A stretch of DNA of 32,192 nucleotides from Pleurotus ostreatus/Saccharomyces cerevisiae fusant. Taxonomy: Eukaryota > Opisthokonta. The notes beneath the pieces were generated by a model, which worked only from the letters and a program-made list of their open reading frames with translations, did not search any database and was not told the origin of the DNA. Within the stretch, counting starts at the first letter, position 1. Every line of letters begins with the position of its first letter. Below, piece after piece: positions 8,536 to 18,761 of this stretch. The stretch covers positions 1 to 32,192 of the forward strand of contig JAMQCK010000274.1 of assembly GCA_024196135.1 (NCBI GenBank), written 5' to 3'. The translations under genes and the position numbers were made by a program.

Positions 8536-11480
8536 TTACTCTATGCTAGGGCCTGCCCGAGCGCTTTCTCTGACGGCTTCCTCAGTCTTTCGGAGACTTG
8601 GAACGACCGCCTGACCGAGTCCTAGAGGCCACAGGTCCATCCGGCGGAGGCGCTTCCTTGCTCTTCGCCGCAAGACGACCAGACCGACGCTTAGGCTCAG
8701 GGCTAGGACGAGATCGTTTCCTTGGCGGCTTTCGCTCAGTGCCGGTCTCGCGAGTGTCGCGCTTGCGGGCGCCGCGCTGGGTGTCGGTAGAGGTGTCCCT
8801 GAGGAGTTTGCGCTGGCCTTCGCCTGTCTGGCCCGACTGCGTGTTCGAGGACCGGGCGTGGGGGTCTCCGGCCGAGAGAAGGGGCCGTCAGCGTCAGCGT
8901 CGCTGCCGTTGTCTTCCTGAGTCGTCTCCTCCGAGTCGATCACGGGCGGTACTTTGGGGCCGAGCATGCGCGCCTCAGAGGCGAAGCGAGGTGGTGGGAT
9001 CACCTTCACAGGTGGAGGAGGCAGCCAGACGAACTCCTCATCGCAGTTGAGGAAAGCGTCGCTGATCTCGCGGAAGGTAGCCTCCATCTTGTCGTAAATG
9101 TCGTCCAAGAAGAGCGAATCGTCGAGTACTTGACGGTCTTCATCGAGCTTGATAGTTGGCACGTGCACACTGTCCTCGAGATTCTCGTAGGCATCGCGCA
9201 TCTTCGGTATGAGAGCGATGATCTTCCGTAGTGGCGTGTCGAGGCCGTAGACGGCGCAGAGAGCGGCGTCGAGCCTTGTTATCTTCCCGTTGTTCGTAAG
9301 GAGACCGTGGCGCGCCGCTGACCCGGACTCCGTCCGCGGAAAGAGGTCAATCGCGTGCCCGCGCAGGATCTCTTCGGCCAAATCGCCGGATACCGAGGTG
9401 CCGAGTCTGCTCTTGGATATCTTGCGAAAAGCAAAGTCGAGCGCCATCCACAATGCAGACTCGCAGTCATGGTAGTAGTTGAAGGCGAAGAAGGTCGAAA
9501 TAGGTGGGAACGTGCCCAGGGCCAATGGGGCAAAAATATGCTCGTGTCTCTGTACTTCGATTGCGATGAAGTTTGATGTACCCTGGTGGAAAGGTCAATA
9601 TCGCAGTGACACAAGAGAATGCACACGTACGGTGAGAGGGTCATGTCCGGTGCCACCGTGGTAGGGCCTTGAGTATTCCAGATCAGAGACCAAGGTGATC
9701 CACTGATCCAACTCTGCGACGATTTCCGTAGGTAGAGTACCGCTTCGATGGTAAAGCAGGAAATTGCCAGGGCTGACGTCCCTGTGCAGGTAACCTGCGC
9801 GCTTCAGGTATCTGAGGACTGCAACAGATATAAAAAATCAGCGTAAAATGAGGCAACCAAAATCAAATACGCACTCTTGACTACCTGACTCAAAGCGAAG
9901 AAATAGAGGGCAGGGTGCGAGACTTTGTACAAGTCCATGCAGAATTGCACATACTTGGTGCGGCAGTGCTTCTTGCCGTGCACCTGTAGGACGGGATCCG
10001 AGGCCGCCTCGGGCGCAAGCTTCGCAACACCATCGCGCTTCTTCTCCCAGTCTCGAGTCGCACTTGCGGACTTGATTTTGGCTTCGGCGGCAGGAGTGTT
10101 GCTCGGGTTGTCCTTGTTCATGAAGTGAAAGTAAAGCGAGTCCGAAGGAGGAGGAGGGACACTACTGCGAGCCGTCGGATCCCCGGGTGGATACCGAACT
10201 GCGCCATCCTCCTCGATGCCCATGAAGTGGTCTTTGATCTGGGGCCAGTCGGGGAACGGTTCCAACTTGCGCCTGATGCCCTCTTGTATGACGCCTTCAT
10301 CCTTCACGTCGCTGAACACCCAGTAGTCGCGAAGGACATTCGGTGTCTTATCGAGGACGCGCTCCTTCGGATTGTCGGCGTTGTGGGTGACGAGATGGAC
10401 CTTGTACACCCGCATCGAGCGCGTGTATATGGGCTGATCGTCGACGTCTTCCAGGACGCTCTCGGTCTGGTAGGTCTTGTATGATCCATCCTCGGCGTAT
10501 ATGTCGAACTGGTACTGCAGGTGGGCTTCATCGTCGATGACACGACGGACAGTGGGATCGATGCCGAGCATAGAAAGTGGTGCATAGGTGTTCAATAGGA
10601 TGAACTCGACGAACCATAGCCGTTCCTAGGAAGATTGTTAGTATTGAAGGCGCAGAGGTACCAGCTGAGGTGGCGTATGTTATGTATATCGAACAAGGCG
10701 GAAGCAACGGTATGCGAGCGGGTATGATGCCATAAACGCATGAGGCTTCCCTCCATGGTGAACGACAGCACAGCAACACGTCCAACGTCGTTCCAAAACG
10801 CGTGGCCGGCGTGTCCCAGTGTCTTCTCCTCGTTCTGTAGACGTTGTCAGTCAGAAAGCAAATCAAAGCTAGTGTAAACGCACATTGACAATATCCTGAG
10901 GCGTTACGCCCAACTTCAACTCCCCGGTGCTCGTCAGATCAGCGGTCATGATCCTTTCGCCGTCGTAGACTCCGGCATTGCTGTCGCGAGCGCAACCACC
11001 TGGCAGGGCGACGGCGGGATACGAGGAGTGGCGTCTGACGAACATAGCATCGACGCGGTGAGAGGAGCCCGGGACCTCTGAGTCCGTCGTGTGCAGGGGC
11101 CGGCACATGAACTTCGTCGTGCGCTTGTCGGGCGAAAAACGGTCCTTCAAGGTGCTTTCCGCCGTGGCCAGTACCCGTTCCACGACTTTCTCCAGATTTC
11201 GGAAATGCGCGTCCTCAGTTACTCGACACTTGTCGTCTTCATTCTGGGTGCGAGTCTTCTTGTTGGGTCGCGGGAGTCGCGCCCATGTACCACTCTTGGT
11301 GATGGCCCCGTTCCGGATGAGCGCTCGATGAAGCGTGGCCCACTCAGTGGTGGTAAGACGCTCCCATTGAGGGAGATAGGTCGCGTAAAACGCGTTCATG
11401 CCAGCCACGCGCGTTCTGCCACCGTAGATGGCGCTCTCACGGCAGCGTGCTCGGAATTGCGTGAGGTTCTCGGGATCCAT
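8536..11480 (-). CDS. FunK1-type fungal protein kinase A, possibly decaying
   Basis: Five homology-guided exons (11480-10884, 10834-10679, 10625-9875, 9818-9631, 9582-8536) give about 912 residues. The kinase core shows LKRAGYLHRDVSPGNFLL (catalytic loop HRD about 513-515), the metal-binding SDLEYSR (about 547), GTSNFIAIE after intron 4 and YYHDCESALWMALDF, the FunK1 (Pkinase_fungal) signature. Introns 1, 3 and 4 are canonical. Intron 2 (10626-10678) has TACTAAC and CTAG but begins ATACGC where paralog B has GTACGC; read unspliced, the frame soon stops. The acidic C-terminal region is followed in this frame by an unlikely sequence, while another frame (8582-8887) encodes a basic tail with RRSGRLAAKSK. 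Both lesions suggest decay or sequencing error. Members are presumed Ser/Thr kinases; substrates are unknown. Confidence 0.8.
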
Positions 11481-11810
11481 GGTCCGGGGAGTTTTATGGC
11501 GAGTTAAGAGAAGAGTGTCGGTTCTGACGCGGTGGTTGGAATTCTGAAGCGATTGCATATTGAGTAACAGCGCGAAGCCACGGGTAGGGAGGGTGGGGAA
11601 GAGCATGGTTGAAGGCTGAATGCGCACCTTTTATCCTAGGATGAGAACAGAAACAAACGGCAAAGGTCGCCACTGAGTACAAAATGCCGTGGGTGCAGCG
11701 GAGGATAGCGGTGGCCGACGGTGGTGGTGGTTGAACAAAGACAACCGCGTTCGCACGCCCGGCTCAAACGGCACGCTTCGGCATCTGCCAGAATAACTCC
11801 ATAAGGAGAT
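11481..11810. other. Upstream region of FunK1 A
   Basis: This 330-bp stretch lies between the kinase start and the transposable element. On the minus strand GGATAAAAGG near 11629-11638 is a possible TATA-like element about 150 bp upstream of the ATG. An in-frame extension upstream of 11480 exists but lacks kinase character; M at 11480 matches the start of paralog B. Confidence 0.4.
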
Positions 11811-12027
11811 TAGACCTGCTCAATTCTCAAAAATCGCGAAATTCCCAGAAAGGAAGGCGAGGTGCCGCGGCGCGCGTTTGGGCCCTTTCCGTCCGCGCAT
11901 GACGTCCCAAATTCGAGGAAAGAACATAACAATCGATGATAAATCGAGTTGAATCTCTATACCGAGTTTGGTGACCGCAGTGTGAGTGCGCGCCCCGCAA
12001 ATCCGCTCGAAGTGGTCGGGCGGACGC
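11811..12027 (+). repeat. Left outer arm of the fold-back element
   Basis: It is reverse-complementary to the right arm at 13109-13325, about 96% identical by eye. It is interrupted at its inner end by the nested element; the remainder of the arm is at 12584-12692. Confidence 0.9.
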
Positions 12028-12575
12028 AGGACCCCTGACAATACGGTTATATTCCAGATACAAATCCGGACAAGAACGGCCCAAAATCGGGCGCTCACCC
12101 AGATACAAGTCCGGACAGAAACCGCTCAGAGGGGTCAACAGGCAGATTCTGGTCCGGACAGGATTGTCGCGGCGGAGGGTGACACCACACATGTCGGCGC
12201 GCCAACTCCAACATGTTGCGGTGGTCTAATGGAATCGCGCGCCACGAATCGAATATCTGTACGAGTTCGAACGCGGCGAGCGCGTCGCGTTTTGGACCTT
12301 GGCGTGGTGAATGGTTTTTTAGCTTTCTCGTTGAACAAACCTGCCTGAGTGCGCGTAAGCGGCATCTACGAGAGCCACGAAGGCCCAAACAAGCGTCATA
12401 CACAAGAATACGACGCCAGAGGCGCCCCGGGAATTTTTGGCGATTTTTTGGTGATTTTAGAGGCCAAATACGATTCCGGACAAGAATGGCGAGAACCCCC
12501 GTCGGGGGTCCGGACAAGAATGACCAAAAAGCCGATTTTCAGTATCCGGCCTCTGTGTGTATTGTCAGGGGTCCT
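12028..12575. mobile_element. Nested 548-bp MITE (hAT-like by target duplication)
   Basis: The ends are perfect 17-bp inverted repeats: AGGACCCCTGACAATAC at 12028-12044 and its reverse complement at 12559-12575. Both sides are flanked by GCGGACGC (12020-12027 and 12576-12583). The undisturbed right arm of the host element shows the empty site with one copy, which confirms an 8-bp target duplication. Eight bp suits hAT-type (or P/Merlin-type) insertion; the class is inferred. No transposase is encoded. A one-base shift (9-bp duplication GCGGACGCA with 16-bp ends) fits nearly as well. Confidence 0.85.
12065..12520 (+). repeat. Five TCCGGACA subterminal motifs in the nested MITE
   Basis: TCCGGACA occurs at 12065, 12110, 12153, 12475 and 12509, three near the left end and two near the right, all in the same orientation. 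Three read TCCGGACAAGAA. The first two belong to a longer unit starting CCAGATACAA. The middle of the element has none. Repeated subterminal motifs are typical transposase-binding sites of hAT elements. ACCCCCGTCGGGGGT at 12495-12509 next to the last motif could form a tight hairpin. Confidence 0.75.
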
Positions 12576-12999
12576 GCGGACGCATGGCTTGCCTAAAATG
12601 GTAACAGCCATCTCCGAGCGCTGTCTCTGCCCTTCGTCGTCACTCAGGGGCGTCGGGCGCCTTCGGAATTATCATAGTCACCAAGAATAAATACATATAG
12701 TCTACATAGGACCGTTATTTGGCCCCCAAAACATACCACAGCTCGCCAAGATTCCTCACTGGCATTCCGGGGATTTCTGGTGCTGCAAGACGATTTATAG
12801 AGCCCCTGCTATCTATTCCAAAGGTCGGCTACCAGCTCATATTTCTCATGCATCACTATACATAGTCTGTGGGCGAGAGGAAGCCTTCCCGCACCTTCTG
12901 TCCTTAGATACATCGCTTGAGACTTGATCCGGTCTGAACGCTATTGTGCTTGCCGCTACGCGGCCATGCTCAAATGACATCGCAGGATAATACAAAATG

Positions 13000-13325
13000 A
13001 TTTATTCTCAGGGACTATGATGATTTCGAAGGCACCCGACGCCCCCGCGTGACGGCGAAGGGCAGAGACGGCGCTCGGAGATAGCTGTTGCCATTTTAGG
13101 CAAGCTATGCGTCCGCCCGACCACTTCGAGCGGATTTGCGGGGCGCGCACTCAAGATGCGGTCATCAAACTCGGTATAGAGACTCAACTCGATTTATCAT
13201 CGATTTTTATGTACTTTCCTCGAATTTGGGACGTCATGCGCGGACGGAAAGGGCCCAAAAGCGCGCCGCGGCACCTCGCCTTCCTTTCTGGGAATTTCGC
13301 GATTTTTGAGAATTGAGCAGGTCTA
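13000..13325 (-). repeat. Right arm of the fold-back element
   Basis: This 326-bp uninterrupted arm pairs with 11811-12027 plus 12584-12692 on the left. The outer part is better conserved (about 96%) than the inner part (about 87%), by hand count. Confidence 0.85.
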
Positions 13326-13826
13326 TTATCTGGTTGAACTTTGTCTGCGGGGTCATAAAGCGGATAAAGCAAGGCCGAAGCATACATTCTAGAGGGAAGA
13401 ATTGTCCAAAAATTTACTCGGGGCTCCAGATCATGTTACTCGACCATCAAAGACGCGCAATCCGGGGCCGAATCTTCACAGCAAACCAAAGGGGTGCGGT
13501 AAATTGATCTGACTTCGGCGATATCGCAAGCGTGCCAAAGCGCCTCTGAGAACAGTCCGATATCCATGCAGCCATGCATTTGTCCGCTCGTGCGCTGCCT
13601 GAGCTCCGAGGGAAACGGCTAAGTGACGCTGCCGACCGGGAGTGTTTTGTTAAAGACCGAGGCCTGACTCGGAGTGGGCAGGTGTGGCAATCGGGTTATG
13701 TGCTGCCGCGTTGTATCACGTCAAGCGAGTCTGTACAAGAACTGTACCGTACATAATTACACGGGGTATTGTACAATGAAGTCCGTTTGCGTGAAAGGTC
13801 GTAACAATAAACATCTCAACAAGTCC
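13326..13826. other. Intergenic region between element and App1-like gene
   Basis: This 501-bp stretch should include the 3' UTR of the App1-like gene, which lies on the minus strand. No RNA gene, transposon ends or convincing reading frame were found. Confidence 0.45.
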
Positions 13827-15425
13827 TCACATCGCCAGCGCGCCAACCACCAGTCCTATCGCCAACAAGCCCATCAGGGACGCAACACTGCTAAACCGCA
13901 CCGCCGCGTCGGTCTCTGGGTCCGTCGGCAGGTTCTGGTACCCATACTGCACATTCTGCGCCACCGACCCATTCACGCACTCTCCGTTTTCGATATCCAG
14001 CCCCATCAGATCATCCGGCACATCGAAGAAAAAGTACGTCGAGTTATCGAGCCCCTCGAACCCGCTCGTGTCGTACGGGAACTTGTCCCCACTATCCGTC
14101 GCCGACGTGTTCCTCAGCAGGATGCACTGCACGTTCCCGTACTCCTTCGCCAGCGCGGGGTAGTCGCGCATGATATCCGCGTTGCTCGTGTCGCCGATGA
14201 GCACGAACTTGCGGTTGGGGAATGTCTCGAGCGCGCGCCGGAGGGCGACGGCGCGCACGCGGAACGTCTGCTCGAGGGTGGTGAAGTTGTAGGGGCGCGT
14301 GTCGAAAGAGCCGAGGGGGTAGTTGCCGAAGATGAAGGACTCGTACATGCGCGTGGCGGGCTCGGGCGTCGTGGTGAGGTAGTGGAAGTGCGCGCTGGGG
14401 ATCGTCTCGAGCCAATGCGTGTAGACGGCGGGCATGCTGGACCAGGGAGTGAAGGGGTTGGCAAAGGAGTTGTTGAGCCCGGAGAGGGGCGCGTAGATGC
14501 GCGTGACGCGCAGGATGTCGTCGATGTCGGCCAGGAAAGTGATGCCCTCTGGTGGGACGAGGAAAGCGGAGCTATTGCCGACTGCGAAGGTGTGAGTATG
14601 CATGTCGAAGTTTTGGGAAATGCACGTACGATCGCCAGCACTCGTCCGCACTTCGATCCTATGCACACGCTCTCCTAGATCGGCTTGGATGCTTTCGTTC
14701 ATGTTGATAAATTGGTTGAACTCGCCGCGCGAATCAGTCGGAAGGGGGAACGTGAAGTTGAGTATCGGACTATCTTGTGACTCCTTCGTTGCGTTATACA
14801 GCGTGAAGGTGAGGGACAGGTCAGATACTGGGAGGGAATATATGGCGGACGTGAGGTTGCGCGCTTGGACTTGCTGTGTCTCGTTGAGCTCGGACACATC
14901 CTTCTCGGGCAGGAATGCGTTGGTGAGGTCGTCGAGCTTCGAGCTGTTGTCCAATGGTTGGCGGTACGCCTGCCCATGGAAGAGGACACTCCAGCCGTTG
15001 TCGGTACGGTTTGCATACCCACTGTATGCACTGTCAGCAATAATTGCAGGCGGATACATTACACGCACTCACGGAATATTCAATATACGGACGGGGAGCT
15101 GCTCAATCTGCTCGTCACTGAGCCCCGCTTGACTCTTGATGTCGTCCGTGGACGGCACATCGAAGCCCGGAATTATGCCGGCGACTGCCTCGGTCGGCAC
15201 CGCAGATGCTAGCGACGAGTACACGCTCTGCACCGCAGACGGCAGCGCCGAAGTGAGTGCATCGCCCGCCTCCGAAGTCAGGCTTCCAGCCGCCGAAGTC
15301 GCGCTCGAGATGATGTCCCGGCGATCGGGGATGATGGCTGGCACGGTCGCCGTCGCGGGCGGCGCGCCCGCGGCGAGCTCGAAAGCGCAGACAATGACGA
15401 GCAGCCTGAGCGAGCTCAGCGACAT
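13827..15425 (-). CDS. Secreted App1-like (DUF2183) protein, probably GPI-anchored
   Basis: Three exons (15425-15073, 15021-14630, 14581-13827) give about 499 residues. Intron 1 (51 bp) joins RILNIP to GYANRTDNGWSV; intron 2 (48 bp, GTACGT...GCAG) is in frame without a stop. The N-terminus MSLSSLRLLVIVCAFELAAGA is a signal peptide, about 13 N-glycosylation sequons follow, and the chain ends in a hydrophobic SLMGLLAIGLVVGALAM, suggesting GPI attachment. The App1 catalytic domain (DUF2183) is recognised from FLADIDDILRVT (about 264-275), SFANPFTPW, HFHYLTTTPEP, FIFGNYPLG, KFVLIGDTSNAD and CILLRNTS. Yeast App1 is a cytosolic phosphatidate phosphatase with a DxDxT motif; here it reads DIDDI, lacking the Thr. 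The domain call is firm; activity and substrate outside the cell are unknown. Confidence 0.88.
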
Positions 15426-16443
15426 GGTGAAGGTGCTAGGAGAGGGGAAAGAGAGAGGTGGAAATGTGCCTTGTGGTTGCAGGTGGGGACGGTATATGAG
15501 GCACATGCGGAGGGTATGACGCAGTCGTTACAGTTGGCAACGTTGAGGGCTTGCATGACGATTGGCAACCGAGCTGCTGGTGTTGGAGCGACAGGTGCTT
15601 GGCGCGATTGTCATGCAGCGAGCCTCGAGCTTGTGGGCAAGTTCAACGCCGTGAAGTGGGTCCGAGAGGGTTGCAGACGCGGCTGCCCAGCTTCTTCAAA
15701 CATCCTCAAATATAAACCATTACGCGGTGGATTGTGAAGAGGGGGTCTATGCAGGATCTACATACTGCATTATGGGTAACACAATTGAAGTCTAGAGTGG
15801 TAGTGTTCGATTAGAGCTTGTCCGAGGCCTAGCATGGACTGACCACGCACCACTTCATTCCATATGTGCACTCCAGCCCTGACACTACTTCCAGAGTAGC
15901 GCATTCAACATTGTGTATGCTGGGAAGGACAGCGCTGTATGAATGAGAATCGAATCTTGGGCAAGACCCCAAGTCGTGATCTTCCAGCGCCTTGACTAGG
16001 GCGTTTACTAGAGAGCCACTCGGCACTGAATAGCACACATATGTGCTGGCTATCTGGGTCCACAGAAAGAGAAAAAAAAAGTGCATAAGTGCCAGGGTCT
16101 TATTGCATGATTCGTCGAAGTGGTAGGAAGCAAGGACAAAACCTTCCAAACGAGGAAGAATAGCAGACCGGCATTTACCGGCGCATTCATCACCTTTTCA
16201 GTGCAATTCGGAAGCCAGACATGTACATAGCCTTCGATGTTATCATGTTCCATTAGCGCCACTCCAGAAACTTGAATTCTGCAGGCGGGTAAGTAGGACA
16301 TATACGGTCCCTGTACGAGTATCGATATAACCCAATTCAGGGCAGCTCCCTGCCTCATCGAGATCTCCAGACTCTCACGAATCCTTCACTTCCACTGCGT
16401 CACCTCGCAGCATCGCTGACTCCACCGTCTAGCTTCACTGGCT
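15426..16443. other. Intergenic, no gene supported
   Basis: About 1.0 kb separates the App1-like gene start from the stop of the next minus-strand gene. Two overlapping minus-strand open frames (about 15829-16149 and 16050-16358) look slightly protein-like, but they lack a family match, a shared splice solution or a promoter. An A-run (about nine) lies near 16072-16080. Confidence 0.4.
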
Positions 16444-18140
16444 TCACCGCCCGGCTTCGCTAGCATCTATGCCCACCGTCCGTGGCCGCGGTAGCGACCG
16501 CCGCGTCTTTGCGGGGTACACAACCATCTCGCCCAACGGCATGGGCAGAGGATCCGGCTCGAATGGCTCCGAAGACCCATAAAATACAGGCTCTCCCGTC
16601 GTGGTGGGCCCGGGCTCGGGCGCTTTCCGTGGCGCCTCGCTCTCCCTTTCCCTGCGCACGAGCGGATCTCGCCATTCCCGCGCTGACTGCCACTCCCGCC
16701 ACGATTGCCACTCGGGACGGGCGGCCCACGCGCGGTCGGCAGCGGCGCGACCACCGTTTACGGCGGTCGATGTATCGTCATCGACGAGAACCCAGGCGTC
16801 GCCCTGCTCGTTACGTTCCATGTTGCGGGAAACGCCCAGGCGTACGCGCGGGTCGCCGTGCGCAGAGTCGGGTGTGATGGGTGCGCGAGTCACGGGCGGT
16901 TCGCGGGAGGGCTCACGTAGCTCATTGCCGTCAACATCGTAGCGCACTGTATATGGCGTTAGCCAACACGCTGACGTGTGCGTGACAGACATACCGGTTC
17001 GCGCCACAGGTCGTGGGGTCGCGGCGCTTGCGGCGTTGCCAAATCCCACAGGTAGGAAGCGCGCACGTCCGCCGCCCGACGCTCTGCGTTGCTCACGGTG
17101 ACACTCTCATTCTCCGCCATCGACTCTGGCTCGGCGAACAGCACAGGTCGAGGGGGCAGCATCGGCGACGACGGCGATGCAATGTTCTGCACACTGCCCA
17201 GCCCCGATAAGGTCGACAACCGACTCTGAGGCCCCGGCTGCCGGCCAGAGGGTGTCTGTCTCCCAGAGGGCGTCTGCCGCCCCGCAGACGCCCCCTGATC
17301 CGATCCGCCCGCCTGTGTGGCGCGCGTGCGGATGTATAGTTCGTTACCAGCCGCAGGCGTGCGAGCGCGGGGCTCAAGCGGCGACAGGGCATCCCCGTCG
17401 ATGTTGGCGGGGCGCGCGTCGGGCGTGCGCGAGAGTGTGCGCATGATTCGCAGGGCGGGGAGGGTGCCCCGATCGCCAGACGCGCCCGGGCTGGCCTCGC
17501 GGGCGCTGACGCGCCGCCCGAGCGTCGTCTGCGCCTCCTCGTCCCCGCGGCGGAGGACAAAGGCGTGCTCTGAGCGGCGCTCAGCGAGGGAGGGTCGGCT
17601 GCGCGGGCTCAGAGGCGACCGTATGCCGGTCACGGGGGAGGGTACAGGGAGGGGGCCCGCACGCAGCGCTGGCGTTCCCGGCGCTGAGGACACATGCGAG
17701 TCGTAGCGCATCGCGAACTGGCGGATGCGGTTGTATGTTTCGGGAGGGAGGGTGGGGCGGAGGCGCTCCAGCTCGTGCAGGGTGGTTGTGGCCACAGGCG
17801 AGCGGGACGTGCTCGCTGCCGCCGCTGTTGTTGTTGTCGGGCGGCGCTCATCGTCATCGTGATCGACGAGCGAGATGGCTTCGTGGCCGGGGTCCATGAG
17901 TGACATGGTGTCTTCTAATTGGCGCGAGTGCGACGGGAGTGAAGCAGTGAGCTCCATCAAGCTCTGGCGCACCTGTCGCAGGCGGCGATATGTTGCCTGC
18001 AGCGTCTCCGACGTCTGACGGAGACTGTTCTGCGCATTCAGGTTGCGCGTGATGTCCGAGGTAAACGATGGGGACGGAAGATCCTGGAAATCCTCCGTGT
18101 ATAGTGATTGTGTCGGCGAGGGGTATGCGTTCTCCGCCAT
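16444..18140 (-). CDS. Uncharacterised protein with N-terminal coiled coil
   Basis: Two exons: 18140-16991 and 16946-16444, about 550 residues. I do not recognise the family. Residues about 28-75, including LRQTSETLQATYRRLRQVRQ, look like a coiled coil. The middle is Ser/Pro/Arg-rich and disordered, with SGRQTPSGRQTPSGRQ repeats. The C-terminal exon has more ordered, aromatic-containing phrases such as GDAWVLVDDD, EPVFYGSSEPFEPDPL and MPLGEMVVYP. The splice donor is ambiguous: GTATGT at 16994 is stronger but puts exon 2 out of frame, whereas GTCTGT four bases on (16990) keeps it. The intron has a good GGCTAAC branch site and ACAG end. A cytosolic or nuclear scaffold role is possible but not shown. 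Confidence 0.75.
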
Positions 18141-18761
18141 CGTTTGCGGACCGCCTGAAGATAGAGAAAGATAAGAAAGTGTATTAGGGAGAGAGAGATG
18201 AGAAGGAAATCAAGGAAGGCCTTGAGCTTCTGTAAGCCAAGGCTGAGCTTGCGAAGTCGTGGTGAAAGTATAGTGAGAGGCCAGCAGCTCCGGGAGGATC
18301 GTGACACGCATTCGGTGTCACGTCGATCACGCGTTGGTGCCACCAAGCGCCCACACGCGGAAGTCACCACACGAACATTGAATAACATCTCCGTCATCTT
18401 CCTCTACACGAGCTGCGCTAGCATAATGATCTCCCTTTCCAACGACAATCTCGAGCGTGCACCGTCCATCGCTTCGAGGCGGCGAACATCTAGGGCTTGG
18501 CGGAATTTGCCGAGGCTATGTGGTCGAAAGTCCATGCTTTGCGTGTTTCTGGGAAATTTTGACTGAAAAACAAGGATGAAGGGGGAGAAGAGGAGTGGTG
18601 ATATTTGCTACATACGACTGAGAGGGGATACAACTGTAGTTAGAACCTGTACCTCATCTAAACCACTCTAAATCCTCTGCTACCCTCTGAAGGGCTATCG
18701 ACAGCCTTCGTCAACCTAGGCTAGCCTCCGTGAGTCTGATCAGCCTTCACAAGCCACCAAT
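18141..18761. other. Intergenic region
   Basis: This 621-bp stretch is upstream of the uncharacterised gene and downstream of the MFS gene, both on the minus strand. A purine-rich leader (GAGAGAGAG-like) lies near 18189-18200. Nothing else was recognised. Confidence 0.45.

Larger units (their letters stand above)
11811..13325. mobile_element. Fold-back/MITE-like element with long inverted arms
   Basis: The left outer arm (11811-12027) is the reverse complement of 13109-13325 with about 8 mismatches. The inverted repeat resumes at 12584-12692 against 13000-13108 with roughly 14 mismatches in 109. The gap in the left arm is the nested insertion at 12028-12575 plus its target copy. Without these 556 bp the element is 959 bp, with arms of about 326 bp and a 307-bp non-coding centre (12693-12999). 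The ends read TAGACCTGCTC...GAGCAGGTCTA, so a TA target duplication (Tc1/mariner-like) is possible, but TA could belong to the repeat itself. There is no transposase gene; the element would need one in trans. Each arm carries an open frame that ends at the arm tip, most likely by chance. Confidence 0.85.

Noticed and set aside
11820..12098. Open frames of about 70-90 codons in both arms of the fold-back element
   Set aside because: They are the same arm sequence read twice. The differences between arms change several amino acids, there is no family match, and the frames stop at the arm tips.
15829..16358. Two overlapping minus-strand open frames
   Set aside because: No ATG-intron-stop combination joined them convincingly, there is no family resemblance, and the second part is dominated by simple hydrophobic runs.
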